Assembly (NCBI GenBank): GCA_913061265.1
Contig: CAJXVS010000002.1
Location: 62,001 to 126,000 of the forward strand
DNA: 64,000 nt
Reading direction: 5' to 3'
Origin: an uncultured Halobacteriovorax sp.
Lineage (GTDB): Bacteria > Bdellovibrionota > Bacteriovoracia > Bacteriovoracales > Bacteriovoracaceae
A program made the translations under genes and the position numbers. Positions within the stretch are counted from its first letter, which is position 1, and the number at the start of each line of letters is the position of its first letter. The notes beneath the pieces are model-generated. The model saw nothing but the letters and a program-made list of their open reading frames with translations, had not been told where the DNA came from and made no database searches. Shown here in pieces: positions 15,762-23,734 of this stretch.

Positions 15762-16955
15762 GTGGTGTTTTCAAAGCGAATGGTATTTATTCTTTTCCTC
15801 TTCTGGGGAACATCTTATGCGGGGCTTAGACCTTCGAAGTATAGGCATTTGTCGATTTCCAATCCTAAGATCAAAGTTCGTATAAGTGATAACCTAGAAA
15901 AAGTTAATATCTCTGGGACTGATCTCAAAAGAACTCTTCATGTTAACAGTAATCATAAGAAATTCAGTGGCCGAAAAAGAATCAGGTTTAACTGCCAAAG
16001 TTTTACCAAGAAAAATAAAGATAAGATCACAAGACCGGTTCTTTTAGCCTCGGTATCTTCAGCAACGGGCCTGGTTTCACTTGGAAAGGTTAAGTATCAA
16101 GGGCGTCTTCACGTAGTAACATCTCCAAAAGATGAGTCTTGCGATGTGGTTCAAGAAGTTAATCTTGATTCTTATATCTCAGGACTCTTATCTAAAGAGA
16201 TGAACGGAGCATGGCCAGTTGAAGCGCTAAAAGCTCAGGCCGTGGCAGCAAGAACTTACGCCATTTATAAGCAGGCAACTCAGCAAGTTTCAAAGAGTCT
16301 TGGTTATCAGGCCTATTACGATTTGGAGAGTTCAGAGAAACATCAGGTTGGTGGAGACTTCTTTGCCACGACTTTGAATACTGATGTCGCTACTAAGGAA
16401 ACATCTGGCTATATCTTAGTCACTGATAAAGGCAATCTTACTGAGACCTTCTTTCACGCAAAATGTGGAGGGAAGACATTAATGCCTTCTTCTGTATGGG
16501 AAAATAAGGTTGAAGGTTATAAAGGCGTATCATGTCCTTTTTGTAACACTCATGGAAAGAAGAACTGGACGGAGAAGATTACGACGGCCAAATTTGTTAA
16601 GTTTCTAAAATGGGCAAAAAGAAAGAAACATATTAGCTTTCGATCCAAAGACTTAAGGAATATTAGGTTAATGAAAGATAGCCTTAACGCGAATACACTT
16701 AAAATTTATTTAGGATCAAAACCTTTGGTTCTTAAAAAGCCTCTTGTAAGAAGATATTTTGGTCGCTTTACAATGGCCTCTAATAACTTCAAATTAGTCA
16801 GAACGAACAGAGGCTTTCAAGTTGAAGGAAGGGGCCTCGGTCACGGTGTAGGGATGTGTCAATTAGGCGCTCTTGATTTGGCCGATCGCGGTTGGGGTTT
16901 CAAGAAAATTTTGGCACACTACTTTCCTGGCCATAAACTTATAAAGCTCTATTAA
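15762..16955 (+). CDS. SpoIID/LytB-domain protein (peptidoglycan glycan-strand enzyme or amidase enhancer)
   Basis: This 397-residue exported protein has a signal peptide (residues 1-20), a linker region and a SpoIID domain from about 125 to the end. The catalytic-glutamate region is intact (LSKEMNGAWPVEALKAQAVAARTYA), as are the HAKCGG and CPFC cysteines and the C-terminal GRGLGHGVGMCQLGA block. SpoIID of sporulators is a lytic transglycosylase; LytB proteins stimulate amidases. The start is GTG 15762, with AGGA upstream; ATG 15780 is an alternative. It is followed after three bases by an amidase gene, so the two form a clear functional pair. Confidence 0.88.
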   Translation: MVFSKRMVFILFLFWGTSYAGLRPSKYRHLSISNPKIKVRISDNLEKVNISGTDLKRTLHVNSNHKKFSGRKRIRFNCQSFTKKNKDKITRPVLLASVSSATGLVSLGKVKYQGRLHVVTSPKDESCDVVQEVNLDSYISGLLSKEMNGAWPVEALKAQAVAARTYAIYKQATQQVSKSLGYQAYYDLESSEKHQVGGDFFATTLNTDVATKETSGYILVTDKGNLTETFFHAKCGGKTLMPSSVWENKVEGYKGVSCPFCNTHGKKNWTEKITTAKFVKFLKWAKRKKHISFRSKDLRNIRLMKDSLNANTLKIYLGSKPLVLKKPLVRRYFGRFTMASNNFKLVRTNRGFQVEGRGLGHGVGMCQLGALDLADRGWGFKKILAHYFPGHKLIKLY

Positions 16956-16958
16956 TCT

Positions 16959-17696
16959 ATGATTAAGAAAATACTTATTCTATTCCTCGTGCCTTTTCAA
17001 TTATACGGGTACACCATTCTCCTTGACCCTGGTCATGGTGGTGAAGATGATGGAGCAAAGGGAGAACTTGCAAATATAAAGTTCTCTGAAAAAGACTTGG
17101 CCCTTACCTTGGCCAAAAAGATCTCAAAGAGAATCTCTAAGAAACATAGGGTCTATTTAACAAGATCCTATGATAAGTCAGTGACTTTAGAAAAAAGGGC
17201 AGAGATTGCTGAAAAGCTCAGCGTGGATCTCTTCGTCTCTATCCATGTTAACGCCAGTACGAGAAAGTCAGCCAATGGCTTTGAAACCTATTATCTTGAT
17301 CACCATAAAGATGCTGCCGTAAAGAAGATCGAATCAGTTGAAAACAGGAACTTGAAAGGACAAGAATTAGTCGTTCATCAAATCCTAACGGACCTGATCG
17401 TTGATAGGACAACTAAGAGTTCTCGCAGACTAGGGCAAGCTATTCATAGCCGCTTTAGTAAGGGAATAAAAAGTAAATTTAGAGTGAAAGATAGAGGCCT
17501 TAAACCAGGGCTCTTTTATGTTCTTGCTTTAACTAAAAGACCTGCTGTTTTATTAGAGATTGGATTTATTTCGAATTCAAGAGAGTTAAAGAAGTTAACC
17601 TCAGAAAAATTTCAGGACGAGTATGCTAGGAACGTCGCTGATGGAATCATGGCCTATCTCAAAGTTTTGAAAAAAGAAAAACCACCACTTTTTTAA
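16959..17696 (+). CDS. N-acetylmuramoyl-L-alanine amidase (Amidase_3)
   Basis: The 245-residue exported zinc amidase has a short signal peptide (residues 1-18) and no AMIN or LysM targeting domain. All catalytic parts are present: DPGHGG (first His), FSEKDLAL (Glu), SIHVNAS (second His) and LLEIGFISN (catalytic Glu). It cuts the bond between N-acetylmuramic acid and the stem peptide. The lack of a targeting domain and the three-base gap to the SpoIID-like gene suggest the partner directs or primes it. Cell separation, wall remodelling, or cutting prey wall in a predator are possible; the sequence cannot choose. Confidence 0.93.
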   Translation: MIKKILILFLVPFQLYGYTILLDPGHGGEDDGAKGELANIKFSEKDLALTLAKKISKRISKKHRVYLTRSYDKSVTLEKRAEIAEKLSVDLFVSIHVNASTRKSANGFETYYLDHHKDAAVKKIESVENRNLKGQELVVHQILTDLIVDRTTKSSRRLGQAIHSRFSKGIKSKFRVKDRGLKPGLFYVLALTKRPAVLLEIGFISNSRELKKLTSEKFQDEYARNVADGIMAYLKVLKKEKPPLF

Positions 17697-17718
17697 TTAC
17701 TCATTCCATACTCTTTCA

Positions 17719-17798
17719 AAATAGAATGCAAGTTTGACTTACGTCACCCTTGCATCCTATTTGGAGAGGGGAGAGAGTATTCTACCATCTTGGTAGTA
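17719..17798. terminator. Two hairpins between convergent amidase and lipoprotein genes
   Basis: A long imperfect stem pairs 17719-17732 with 17749-17762 (ATGCAAG/CTTGCAT core). A tight CTACCA-tct-TGGTAG hairpin follows at 17782-17796. Neither is followed by a clear T-run, so intrinsic termination is uncertain. Confidence 0.4.
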
Positions 17799-17806
17799 AT
17801 CTTAAA

Positions 17807-18358
17807 TTATAAACATTGTGATGGTGGTTGGAACCTTGATCCTACTGGGATCTGTCCATACTGGTAACTTGGTACATATCCAAAAAGGACATCGCCAGCA
17901 TTAATTCTACCTGGACACTGAGCCTTGTTAGGCACGTTGAGATCAACACTTAGTGTGCTTGTGATCGTAGGTGTTCCACCTTGTAACATATTATCAATCG
18001 AAGCATCCCCAGTTAAACAAAGGGTAAGGATCAATTGAAGAGTGTTGTTACCATGATCTCTAATCATGGCCGTGTCACCAGTTTGAGCATCGATACCTAT
18101 ATAGGTAGCGTAAACTGCTGAACCATTAATTCCAGCCGGGATCAATTGACCATTGTTATAGTCAAAAGCTCTCTGTACTGGGCTAGCGCAACTTGCTGTT
18201 CCAGTTCCATTACCAAAAGTAAAAGGACTGATAGAAGGTGCAACTGCATCTGCTTTCTTGTCTGATTTTCCGCAGCCTACTAAAAGTAGTGCAGTAAATC
18301 CTAGGGTAAGGGCTTTCTTAGCAAAGGCCTTTACGGTAGATGATTTAATCGTTTTCAT
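17807..18358 (-). CDS. Predicted lipoprotein of unknown function
   Basis: The 183-residue protein has a signal peptide ending in a good lipobox (ALLLVGC, Cys near residue 29), so it should be lipid-anchored. The mature part is Gly/Thr/Asn-rich with four further cysteines, probably forming disulfides, and no recognised domain. GGAGAGAG lies just upstream of ATG 18358. A sigma-54-type promoter match at 18396-18410 is placed to give a leader of roughly 25-30 bases, so expression may need an NtrC-type activator. Confidence 0.72.
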   Translation of the reverse strand: MKTIKSSTVKAFAKKALTLGFTALLLVGCGKSDKKADAVAPSISPFTFGNGTGTASCASPVQRAFDYNNGQLIPAGINGSAVYATYIGIDAQTGDTAMIRDHGNNTLQLILTLCLTGDASIDNMLQGGTPTITSTLSVDLNVPNKAQCPGRINAGDVLFGYVPSYQYGQIPVGSRFQPPSQCL

Positions 18359-18395
18359 TTCTCTCTCCTGTTTTAATTTCTATGTATTACTTAAT

Positions 18396-18410
18396 GCAGG
18401 AGCTGTGCCA
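18396..18410 (-). promoter_or_regulatory. Sigma-54 (RpoN) -24/-12 promoter
   Basis: Read on the minus strand the sequence is TGGCACAGCTCCTGC. The -24 element TGGCAC is perfect, GG and GC are separated by exactly 10 bases, and the -12 element is CTGC in place of TTGC. It lies about 40 bases before the lipoprotein ATG at 18358. Confidence 0.6.
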
Positions 18411-18639
18411 TTTCCTGACAGGTATATCTGAGGATGTTTATGAGTTATTACAGTAACTTAGGAGACAGCCTGTAAGAGGATAGGTGCTAAGGATTCTTCA
18501 GCTGTCTAAAAATTAGTCAAATAATGGAGAAGATTGATAGGTCACTGAACAATTCTGCACGGATAGTGCCTAAAAATGACCTAGGCTATAATAAAGTATC
18601 AATATTATTAGAAAAATACCTAAACTAGGCTTTATTAAG

Positions 18640-19578
18640 ATGAAAAATAAGCACATCCTATCGCTCAAGAACCACCTTAAGAAAGCTTATAAAGATGAAG
18701 AAGTTCACTTTAGGCTAAAAACTACTCTAAAGATGACTCTTATTCCTATCATCACCGGTTGCGTGATGCTTGGCTTTCTTTGGGTTCTTCTTCAATTGAA
18801 CCTCTACTTCTTTGAGGCTAACGGATATTCAGGCTGGCGCGCTTTTAGAGTAGCTTACTATGACTTCATTGTAGGTAGGACTATTAAGCTTGCTCCTTAC
18901 TTATGTCTTTTTCTGATTGTCGTGGCGATAACTGGTCTTTATGTTTCAGACTTACTTCTAAGACCTTTTAGAGTTATTGGTGTTTATTGCGAAAAAGTAA
19001 GTAGTGGGAAGGAAGCTAGCTATGATCCAGACTTTTTTACAGACTTAAAGCTACTCACTAGTTTTTCTGAGCTCTTTTTCTTGGCCATAAATAATGCGAG
19101 AAAAAACAACGCCAAGCTAGGACCTATGGATATTCCTAAAAAGTATACGAAGATTCATCAGCCAGTCTCTGAGACTGCTTTTTTCCTACAGTACTTTGTC
19201 TATATTCTGATTGCTTCTTCTTGCGCCTATGTCGCTCTTCATATGATGACTGTCGATATTCATCAGGAGATTATTAACCTGGCTGGGGAGACACTAAATC
19301 AAAAGCATTCGATGAAGTACTTCTTTGGAAAGCAAAGTGAAGTCCTTAGAGATGTTTTAAATGTGGTCATGGTCTGTCACCTTATCCTTTATACTATCTT
19401 GGCCAGGCATCTCTATTTTAAGGTCTGTGGTCCCGCCTTTGGTATCTTTGCAACCATGAGATCCTTCTTAAAGGGCAACTATGATGCTCGGGTACACTTG
19501 TTAGGTTTTTATTACCTAAGACCGCATTGTCGTAAAATCAATCGATATCTAGACCTAATGCAGAAAGAATTGACCTAG
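18640..19578 (+). CDS. Integral membrane protein with two HAMP-like segments
   Basis: The 312-residue protein has four membrane helices in two pairs: about 30-55 and 82-105, then about 180-200 and 240-262. Each pair is followed by a HAMP-like helix-linker-helix. The second is clearer (KVCGPAFGIFATMRSFLKGNYDARV and on). No kinase, cyclase or chemotaxis output domain follows. It looks like a duplicated sensor input unit without output and may pass signals to a partner through the membrane. A TATAAT lies at 18587-18592 and the intergenic region before it has no gene. The family is not recognised. Confidence 0.55.
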   Translation: MKNKHILSLKNHLKKAYKDEEVHFRLKTTLKMTLIPIITGCVMLGFLWVLLQLNLYFFEANGYSGWRAFRVAYYDFIVGRTIKLAPYLCLFLIVVAITGLYVSDLLLRPFRVIGVYCEKVSSGKEASYDPDFFTDLKLLTSFSELFFLAINNARKNNAKLGPMDIPKKYTKIHQPVSETAFFLQYFVYILIASSCAYVALHMMTVDIHQEIINLAGETLNQKHSMKYFFGKQSEVLRDVLNVVMVCHLILYTILARHLYFKVCGPAFGIFATMRSFLKGNYDARVHLLGFYYLRPHCRKINRYLDLMQKELT

Positions 19579-19667
19579 TTAACAATAATTTGACTTAGAC
19601 TTCATGGCCAAGAATCCGATCTAGGCTTATGATAGAAACCATTAACTTTAATGAGAGGAATTTTAAA

Positions 19668-20468
19668 ATGAAATCAATTAGTAAAACTATAGCTTTGTTA
19701 ATGGTAGGAATCCTTGCCTTCAGCTGTACATCAGAAAAGCAGATTAAAGATCAAGTAAAGAAAGCCCTTGAGGATGATCCGATGCTTTTTATTTCGGCTA
19801 TCGAAAAGAATCCGGTTGCCTTTGCTGAAGCCATGAGAGGAGCTATCTCTAAAGCTCAAACTGAACTTAAGAAAAAACAAGAAGATGATGAAGCTAAAAA
19901 GCTTGAAGAAAAATTTGATAAGCCTTTAGTTCCAGAAATTAGAAAAGATGAAATGATTAGAGGAAAGAAAGATGCTCCTCTTACATTAGTTGAATATTCA
20001 GATTACGAATGTCCATTCTGCTCTAGAGGATTCAACACAGTTATGGAGCTTATCGCTAAGTATGGAGATAATATCCGTTTCGTTTATAAGCATCTTCCTC
20101 TTAGCTTTCACAGAAATGCTATGATCGCTTCTCAGTATCATGAAGCCATTAGGTTACAGAGTGAAGCGAAGGCTTGGAAGTTCCATGATGAGATCTTTAA
20201 GAATCAAGGTAAGCTAAAAAGTGGCGAAGCCTTTCTTAAGAATCTAGCTAAAGAAGTTGGCGCTGACATGGGTAAGCTTGCAAAAGATGTAAAATCAAAA
20301 GAAGTTCAAGACCGTATTGCAGCTGATATGAAAGAAGCAGCAGGTTTTGGGATGCAAGGTACACCGGGATTTCTTTTAAATGGTATTCCAGTTAAAGGTG
20401 CCTACCCAGCTAGCTACTTTTTCGACATCGTAGAAAAGTTGAAGAAAAAAGGTAAAGTTAAGATTTAA
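19668..20468 (+). CDS. DsbA-like thioredoxin-fold lipoprotein
   Basis: The 266-residue protein begins at ATG 19668 with AGAGGA eight bases upstream; an earlier ATG at 19629 gives an unlikely extension. The signal peptide ends in LAFSC, a slightly unusual lipobox. A coiled, charged stretch (about 25-95) is followed by a thioredoxin fold with CPFC active site (YSDYECPFCSRGF), an inserted helical domain and the cis-proline loop GTPGF. By family it is a thiol-disulfide oxidoreductase in the periplasm, similar to DsbA/DsbG or BdbD. Whether it oxidises or isomerises is not decidable. Confidence 0.85.
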   Translation: MKSISKTIALLMVGILAFSCTSEKQIKDQVKKALEDDPMLFISAIEKNPVAFAEAMRGAISKAQTELKKKQEDDEAKKLEEKFDKPLVPEIRKDEMIRGKKDAPLTLVEYSDYECPFCSRGFNTVMELIAKYGDNIRFVYKHLPLSFHRNAMIASQYHEAIRLQSEAKAWKFHDEIFKNQGKLKSGEAFLKNLAKEVGADMGKLAKDVKSKEVQDRIAADMKEAAGFGMQGTPGFLLNGIPVKGAYPASYFFDIVEKLKKKGKVKI

Positions 20469-20477
20469 TTTCATAAC

Positions 20478-20508
20478 GCGGGGCCTTTACGGCCCTGCAT
20501 TATTTTCT
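20478..20508 (+). terminator. Terminator after the DsbA-like gene
   Basis: The stem GCGGGGCC/GGCCCTGC (20478-20485 and 20491-20498, one mismatch) is followed by ATTATTTTCT. Confidence 0.65.
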
Positions 20509-20594
20509 CTCCAAGATACAATAACTCCATATATTTTGTTTTTTAGTCTTTTTGTGGAAAAATAGACTAAGACTTTTAATTCAGTGAGGAAATC

Positions 20595-21029
20595 ATGGAA
20601 GATGGCACTTATTCAAATCTAGGTACTAAGCAAAACCAAAACAGCATGCCTGTAGGAATGTCTTCGAGGTTAGATGATGACTTCGGTCTTGGGACAATCA
20701 TAGAGGAGTGCACAAAGGATAACTGGGAGAGCTTTTCAGAACAAAAGCTTTTTAAAGCGCTCTGCTTTGAGTTTAAAAGCCTTTTAGAAATTGAAAAACT
20801 TCGTGAACTTGTTCAAGACTTAGTTCAAATCGATCATCATCTCCACTTAATTATAGATCAATCCCGAACGAGCGCTAAAGATTTGGGCCTTGAAGGGTTT
20901 TATCAAAACTTATCCACACTCTTTATACGCATGGCCCTAGAGGAAGAAGTTAATTCCGATTCTATGAAACGCGCCATCGAAATCGCACTTGAAGAAGAGA
21001 TTTACTCTTGGCAAGAGCGCCTTCAGTAA
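20595..21029 (+). CDS. Hypothetical protein, 144 aa
   Basis: No family is recognised. The start is ATG 20595 with GAGGAAA just before it. The first 35 residues look disordered and the rest is strongly helical and acidic (ELVQDLVQIDHHLHLIIDQ, ALEEEVNSDSMKRAIEIALEEEI). It lacks a signal peptide and is probably a soluble helical bundle. A 7-base inverted repeat TTAGTCT/AGACTAA (20543-20549 and 20564-20570) in its upstream region could be an operator. It is followed by the HU gene 132 bases later. Confidence 0.55.
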   Translation: MEDGTYSNLGTKQNQNSMPVGMSSRLDDDFGLGTIIEECTKDNWESFSEQKLFKALCFEFKSLLEIEKLRELVQDLVQIDHHLHLIIDQSRTSAKDLGLEGFYQNLSTLFIRMALEEEVNSDSMKRAIEIALEEEIYSWQERLQ

Positions 21030-21161
21030 GCTCCGTAGAAAGTTATCCACATTTTATTTTTTCCAAAAAAAGTTTTGCGGCTATTGTCATAGCGGCCAAA
21101 ATAAACGACCATTTTATTATTCTAATAACTACACACAACACACGATCCAGAGGGAGTTGGA

Positions 21162-21440
21162 ATGAACAGAAAAGAATTAGTAGAAGGTATCCTAGAAGAC
21201 AAATCACTTAGTCACATGACAAAGAAAGAAGCCGATCATTTCGTAGCAACAATGCTAGATGTGATTAGAAAATCAGTTAAGCGTGGTGAAGACGTTTCAT
21301 TGATTGGTTTTGGAACTTTCTCAAAAGCACGTCGTGCTGCCAGAATTGGAGTTAACCCTTCAACAGGTGAGAGAATCAAAATCAAAGCTAAGACTCTTCC
21401 AAAATTTCGTCCAGGTAAAGCTTGGAAAGAAATGATGTAG
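21162..21440 (+). CDS. hup: HU-family DNA-binding protein
   Basis: The 92-residue protein has the full HU/IHF fold. An N-terminal helical dimer region starts MNRKELVEGIL. The core is VSLIGFGTFSKARRAARIGVNPSTGE, and the beta arm with RIGVNPSTGERIKI ends near the DNA-intercalating proline. The end FRPGKAWKE is typical. It bends and compacts DNA in the nucleoid. GAGGGAGTTGGA precedes ATG. HU and IHF subunits cannot be separated by eye; the single gene and ALK-type start favour HU. Confidence 0.92.
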   Translation: MNRKELVEGILEDKSLSHMTKKEADHFVATMLDVIRKSVKRGEDVSLIGFGTFSKARRAARIGVNPSTGERIKIKAKTLPKFRPGKAWKEMM

Positions 21441-21441
21441 G

Positions 21442-21493
21442 AATCTTTTTTAAAGATTTTTGAAAACGAGGCTCCTTTTTAGGAGCCTTTTTT
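21442..21493 (+). terminator. Double terminator of the HU gene
   Basis: A first AT hairpin AATCTTT/AAAGATT (21442-21448 and 21452-21458) ends in TTTT. A second, strong stem GGCTCCT/AGGAGCC (21470-21476 and 21481-21487) is followed by TTTTTT. Confidence 0.88.
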
Positions 21494-21702
21494 GTGCAAA
21501 AAGCCCTCGATCTCCGACTAAAACACTCTCTCAATTCGTCACTTTCATGACCCCCGGGCAAATCTTGCCGGCAAATACTGACCTAAATGGTAGAAATTAC
21601 CATCTTTTCTGCCCCCATCTTGATACTTTTCCAAGGAATGCGTATAATTTTTGACATGGAGAGGTGAAATAATTTCCTCTCAATGATCCACGGATGGAAT
21701 GA
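21494..21702 (+). promoter_or_regulatory. Upstream region of the flagellar operon
   Basis: No gene is seen here. It contains a TTGCCGGCAA palindrome near 21566, a hairpin ATGGTA-gaaat-TACCAT at 21588-21604, and a GTATAAT element near 21642-21648 that could be a -10 box. I see no convincing sigma-54 or sigma-28 element, so the promoter class of the fliL operon stays open. Confidence 0.35.
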
Positions 21703-22257
21703 ATGGCAGACGAAGAACTTCAAGACTTAGATAGTGGTGCAAAGAAAGCTGCGCCGGCTTCTGGAAAGAACCCCCTTTTAACAATTCTTGTTTTAGTAAA
21801 CACGATTGCAATGTTTGGCGTTGCCTTCTTTCAATATCAAATGCATCAAAAGATTTCAGCAGTTCCATCGGTACAAGATGTTGTCTCTGCTGAGATGAAA
21901 AAATTAGAAGACGGTGAAGCAAAAGAAGAAACAGGTGAAGCTGTTGAAGAAGATGGACTTCTCTTTCCTCTAGAGGGCTTTACAGCAAACTTAGCTCAAG
22001 GGGATGGACCAAGAAGATTCGTTCGCCTAACCGCAGTTCTTAAGTTTTCAAAAGAATCTAATGAAGATGAGTTCAAGGCTCGTAAGCCTCAAATAAGAGA
22101 TACCATCATTAGTACTCTGAACTCTAAAAGACCTGAAGACTTATTAAAGTTAGAAGGAAAGAATTTCTTAAAAGAGGAGTTAAAGTCGGCGATCAATTCA
22201 TTTTTAGTTGATGGTCATATTATCGATATATTTTATGTGGGCTTTCAAATTAATTAG
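21703..22257 (+). CDS. fliL: Flagellar basal-body-associated protein FliL
   Basis: The 184-residue protein has one membrane helix (about 24-43, PLLTILVLVNTIAMFGVAFF), a charged linker and a periplasmic stomatin-like domain. The diagnostic end is KPQIRDTIISTLNSKRPEDLLKLEGK followed by LKEELKSAINSFL. FliL surrounds the stator units and supports torque at high load. It opens the flagellar operon, 63 bases before fliM. Confidence 0.92.
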   Translation: MADEELQDLDSGAKKAAPASGKNPLLTILVLVNTIAMFGVAFFQYQMHQKISAVPSVQDVVSAEMKKLEDGEAKEETGEAVEEDGLLFPLEGFTANLAQGDGPRRFVRLTAVLKFSKESNEDEFKARKPQIRDTIISTLNSKRPEDLLKLEGKNFLKEELKSAINSFLVDGHIIDIFYVGFQIN

Positions 22258-22279
22258 GCCCTAAGTTGAGTACAGGTTA

Positions 22280-22298
22280 CTGATCCAGGATGGATCAG
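22280..22298 (+). other. Intercistronic hairpin fliL-fliM
   Basis: The perfect 7-base stem CTGATCC/GGATCAG with a 5-base loop lies between the fliL stop and the fliM ribosome site, with no T-run. It may stabilise or process the mRNA and tune the fliL:fliM ratio. Confidence 0.45.
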
Positions 22299-22320
22299 CC
22301 TAAAGATCCCAGGAGGGGAT

Positions 22321-23313
22321 ATGGCGCAGGTTTTAAGTCAAGACGAAGTCGATGCACTCTTAAATGCAGTAAATGATGATGCAGGTGATGACCTACTAGG
22401 TGATGGTGGCGATTTTGGCATGGACGAGGATATTGATGAAAATATCCAATCTTATGATCTAACAAATCAAGATAGAGTTATCCGTGGGCGAATGCCTATC
22501 CTTGAGATCATCTACGAAAGATTTATTAGATCTTTTAGAGTCTCCTTATCAAATTCCCTTAGAAAGATTTCAACGATATCGATGATCTCAACAGATCTTC
22601 TAAAGTTTGGAGAGTTTGTTAACACTCTTCCGATACCTTCATGCATGTGTATCATGCGTTTTAACGAGCTTAGAGGCCCAGCGCTTCTCGTTTTCGAGTC
22701 AAAGCTTGCCTATGCCATCATCGATTCATATTTTGGTGGAACGGATCGTCCCTTCACTAAGATCGAAGGGAAAGAATTCACTTCTATTGAATTGGCCTTC
22801 ATGAAGAAAGTCATGGATATGGCGATCAATGATCTAGAAGAAGCATGGGCGCCAGTTCATAGAATTGATGCTCAATATTTAAGAACGGAGATTAACCCGC
22901 AGTTCGTTGGAGTTGTTCCTCCATCTGACGTTATTATCGCAACCACTCTTGAAGTTGAATTTGAATCAGCTTCAGGAACAATCATGATCGTTATTCCTTA
23001 TTCAACGATCGAGCCGATTAAGCAAAAACTAAGTTCATCATTTCAAACAGATAATGAGATGGCTGACTCCATTTGGACTCAGGCCATGAATGAGCATATT
23101 AGAGACGTTGAATCCACTATCGTTGTTAAGCTCGGTGAAGCTGAGATGACTGTTGGAGATCTTGTGACTCTTGAGAAGGGAGATATTATTCCCCTTAATC
23201 AAGAAGCCTCAGGGGAAGTTAGTTTAACAGTTGAAGGCGTTGAAAAGATGAAATGTCTTATTGGTGTACATAAAGGCAATAGGGCCATTCAGATTTCAAA
23301 AAAAGTTAATTAA
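22321..23313 (+). CDS. fliM: Flagellar motor switch protein FliM
   Basis: The 330-residue cytoplasmic C-ring protein starts with the CheY-P-binding peptide (VLSQDEVDALLNAV). A CheC-like middle domain (about 45-230, with LRGPALLVFESKLAYAIIDSYFGG) and a C-terminal SpoA domain that contacts FliN follow. An AGGAGGGG ribosome site precedes ATG. All parts are present and the length is normal, so a chemotaxis-controlled rotor is expected. Confidence 0.97.
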   Translation: MAQVLSQDEVDALLNAVNDDAGDDLLGDGGDFGMDEDIDENIQSYDLTNQDRVIRGRMPILEIIYERFIRSFRVSLSNSLRKISTISMISTDLLKFGEFVNTLPIPSCMCIMRFNELRGPALLVFESKLAYAIIDSYFGGTDRPFTKIEGKEFTSIELAFMKKVMDMAINDLEEAWAPVHRIDAQYLRTEINPQFVGVVPPSDVIIATTLEVEFESASGTIMIVIPYSTIEPIKQKLSSSFQTDNEMADSIWTQAMNEHIRDVESTIVVKLGEAEMTVGDLVTLEKGDIIPLNQEASGEVSLTVEGVEKMKCLIGVHKGNRAIQISKKVN

Positions 23314-23331
23314 GGATTTATAGGAGATATT

Positions 23332-23721
23332 ATGGAAAATACAAACGATGAGAATAAAACAGAACCAGGACTAACAGCAGTTGAAGGTTTAGATACTGTT
23401 CAAGTTCAAAAGTTAGCCGATGAAGTAGCTGCAGGTGACGATGCTCTTAATAAACTAAAGGTTCAAAACCTAGACTTTATTCTAGATATCCCTCTAAAAG
23501 TTACAGTTGAGCTTGGAAGAACAAGCGTTGTTATTAAAGACTTACTACAGTTAGGGCAGGGTTCAGTACTTGAACTTGATAAATTAGCTGGTGAGCCACT
23601 TGAAATCCTTGTTAACGGAAAACTTGTTGCAAAGGGTGAAGTTGTTGTTGTGAACGAAAAATTTGGGATTCGTTTAACAGATATTATTAGCCCAATTGAA
23701 AGAATCGAAACACTTAAGTAA
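23332..23721 (+). CDS. fliN: Flagellar motor switch protein FliN
   Basis: The 129-residue protein has an acidic N-terminal extension and a C-terminal SpoA domain. The clear FliN signature is [22 protein letters not shown], then [42 protein letters not shown]. It forms the lower C-ring with FliM and docks FliH-FliI export complexes. Confidence 0.97.
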   Translation: MENTNDENKTEPGLTAVEGLDTVQVQKLADEVAAGDDALNKLKVQNLDFILDIPLKVTVELGRTSVVIKDLLQLGQGSVLELDKLAGEPLEILVNGKLVAKGEVVVVNEKFGIRLTDIISPIERIETLK

Positions 23722-23734
23722 GACGGAGTCTTAG

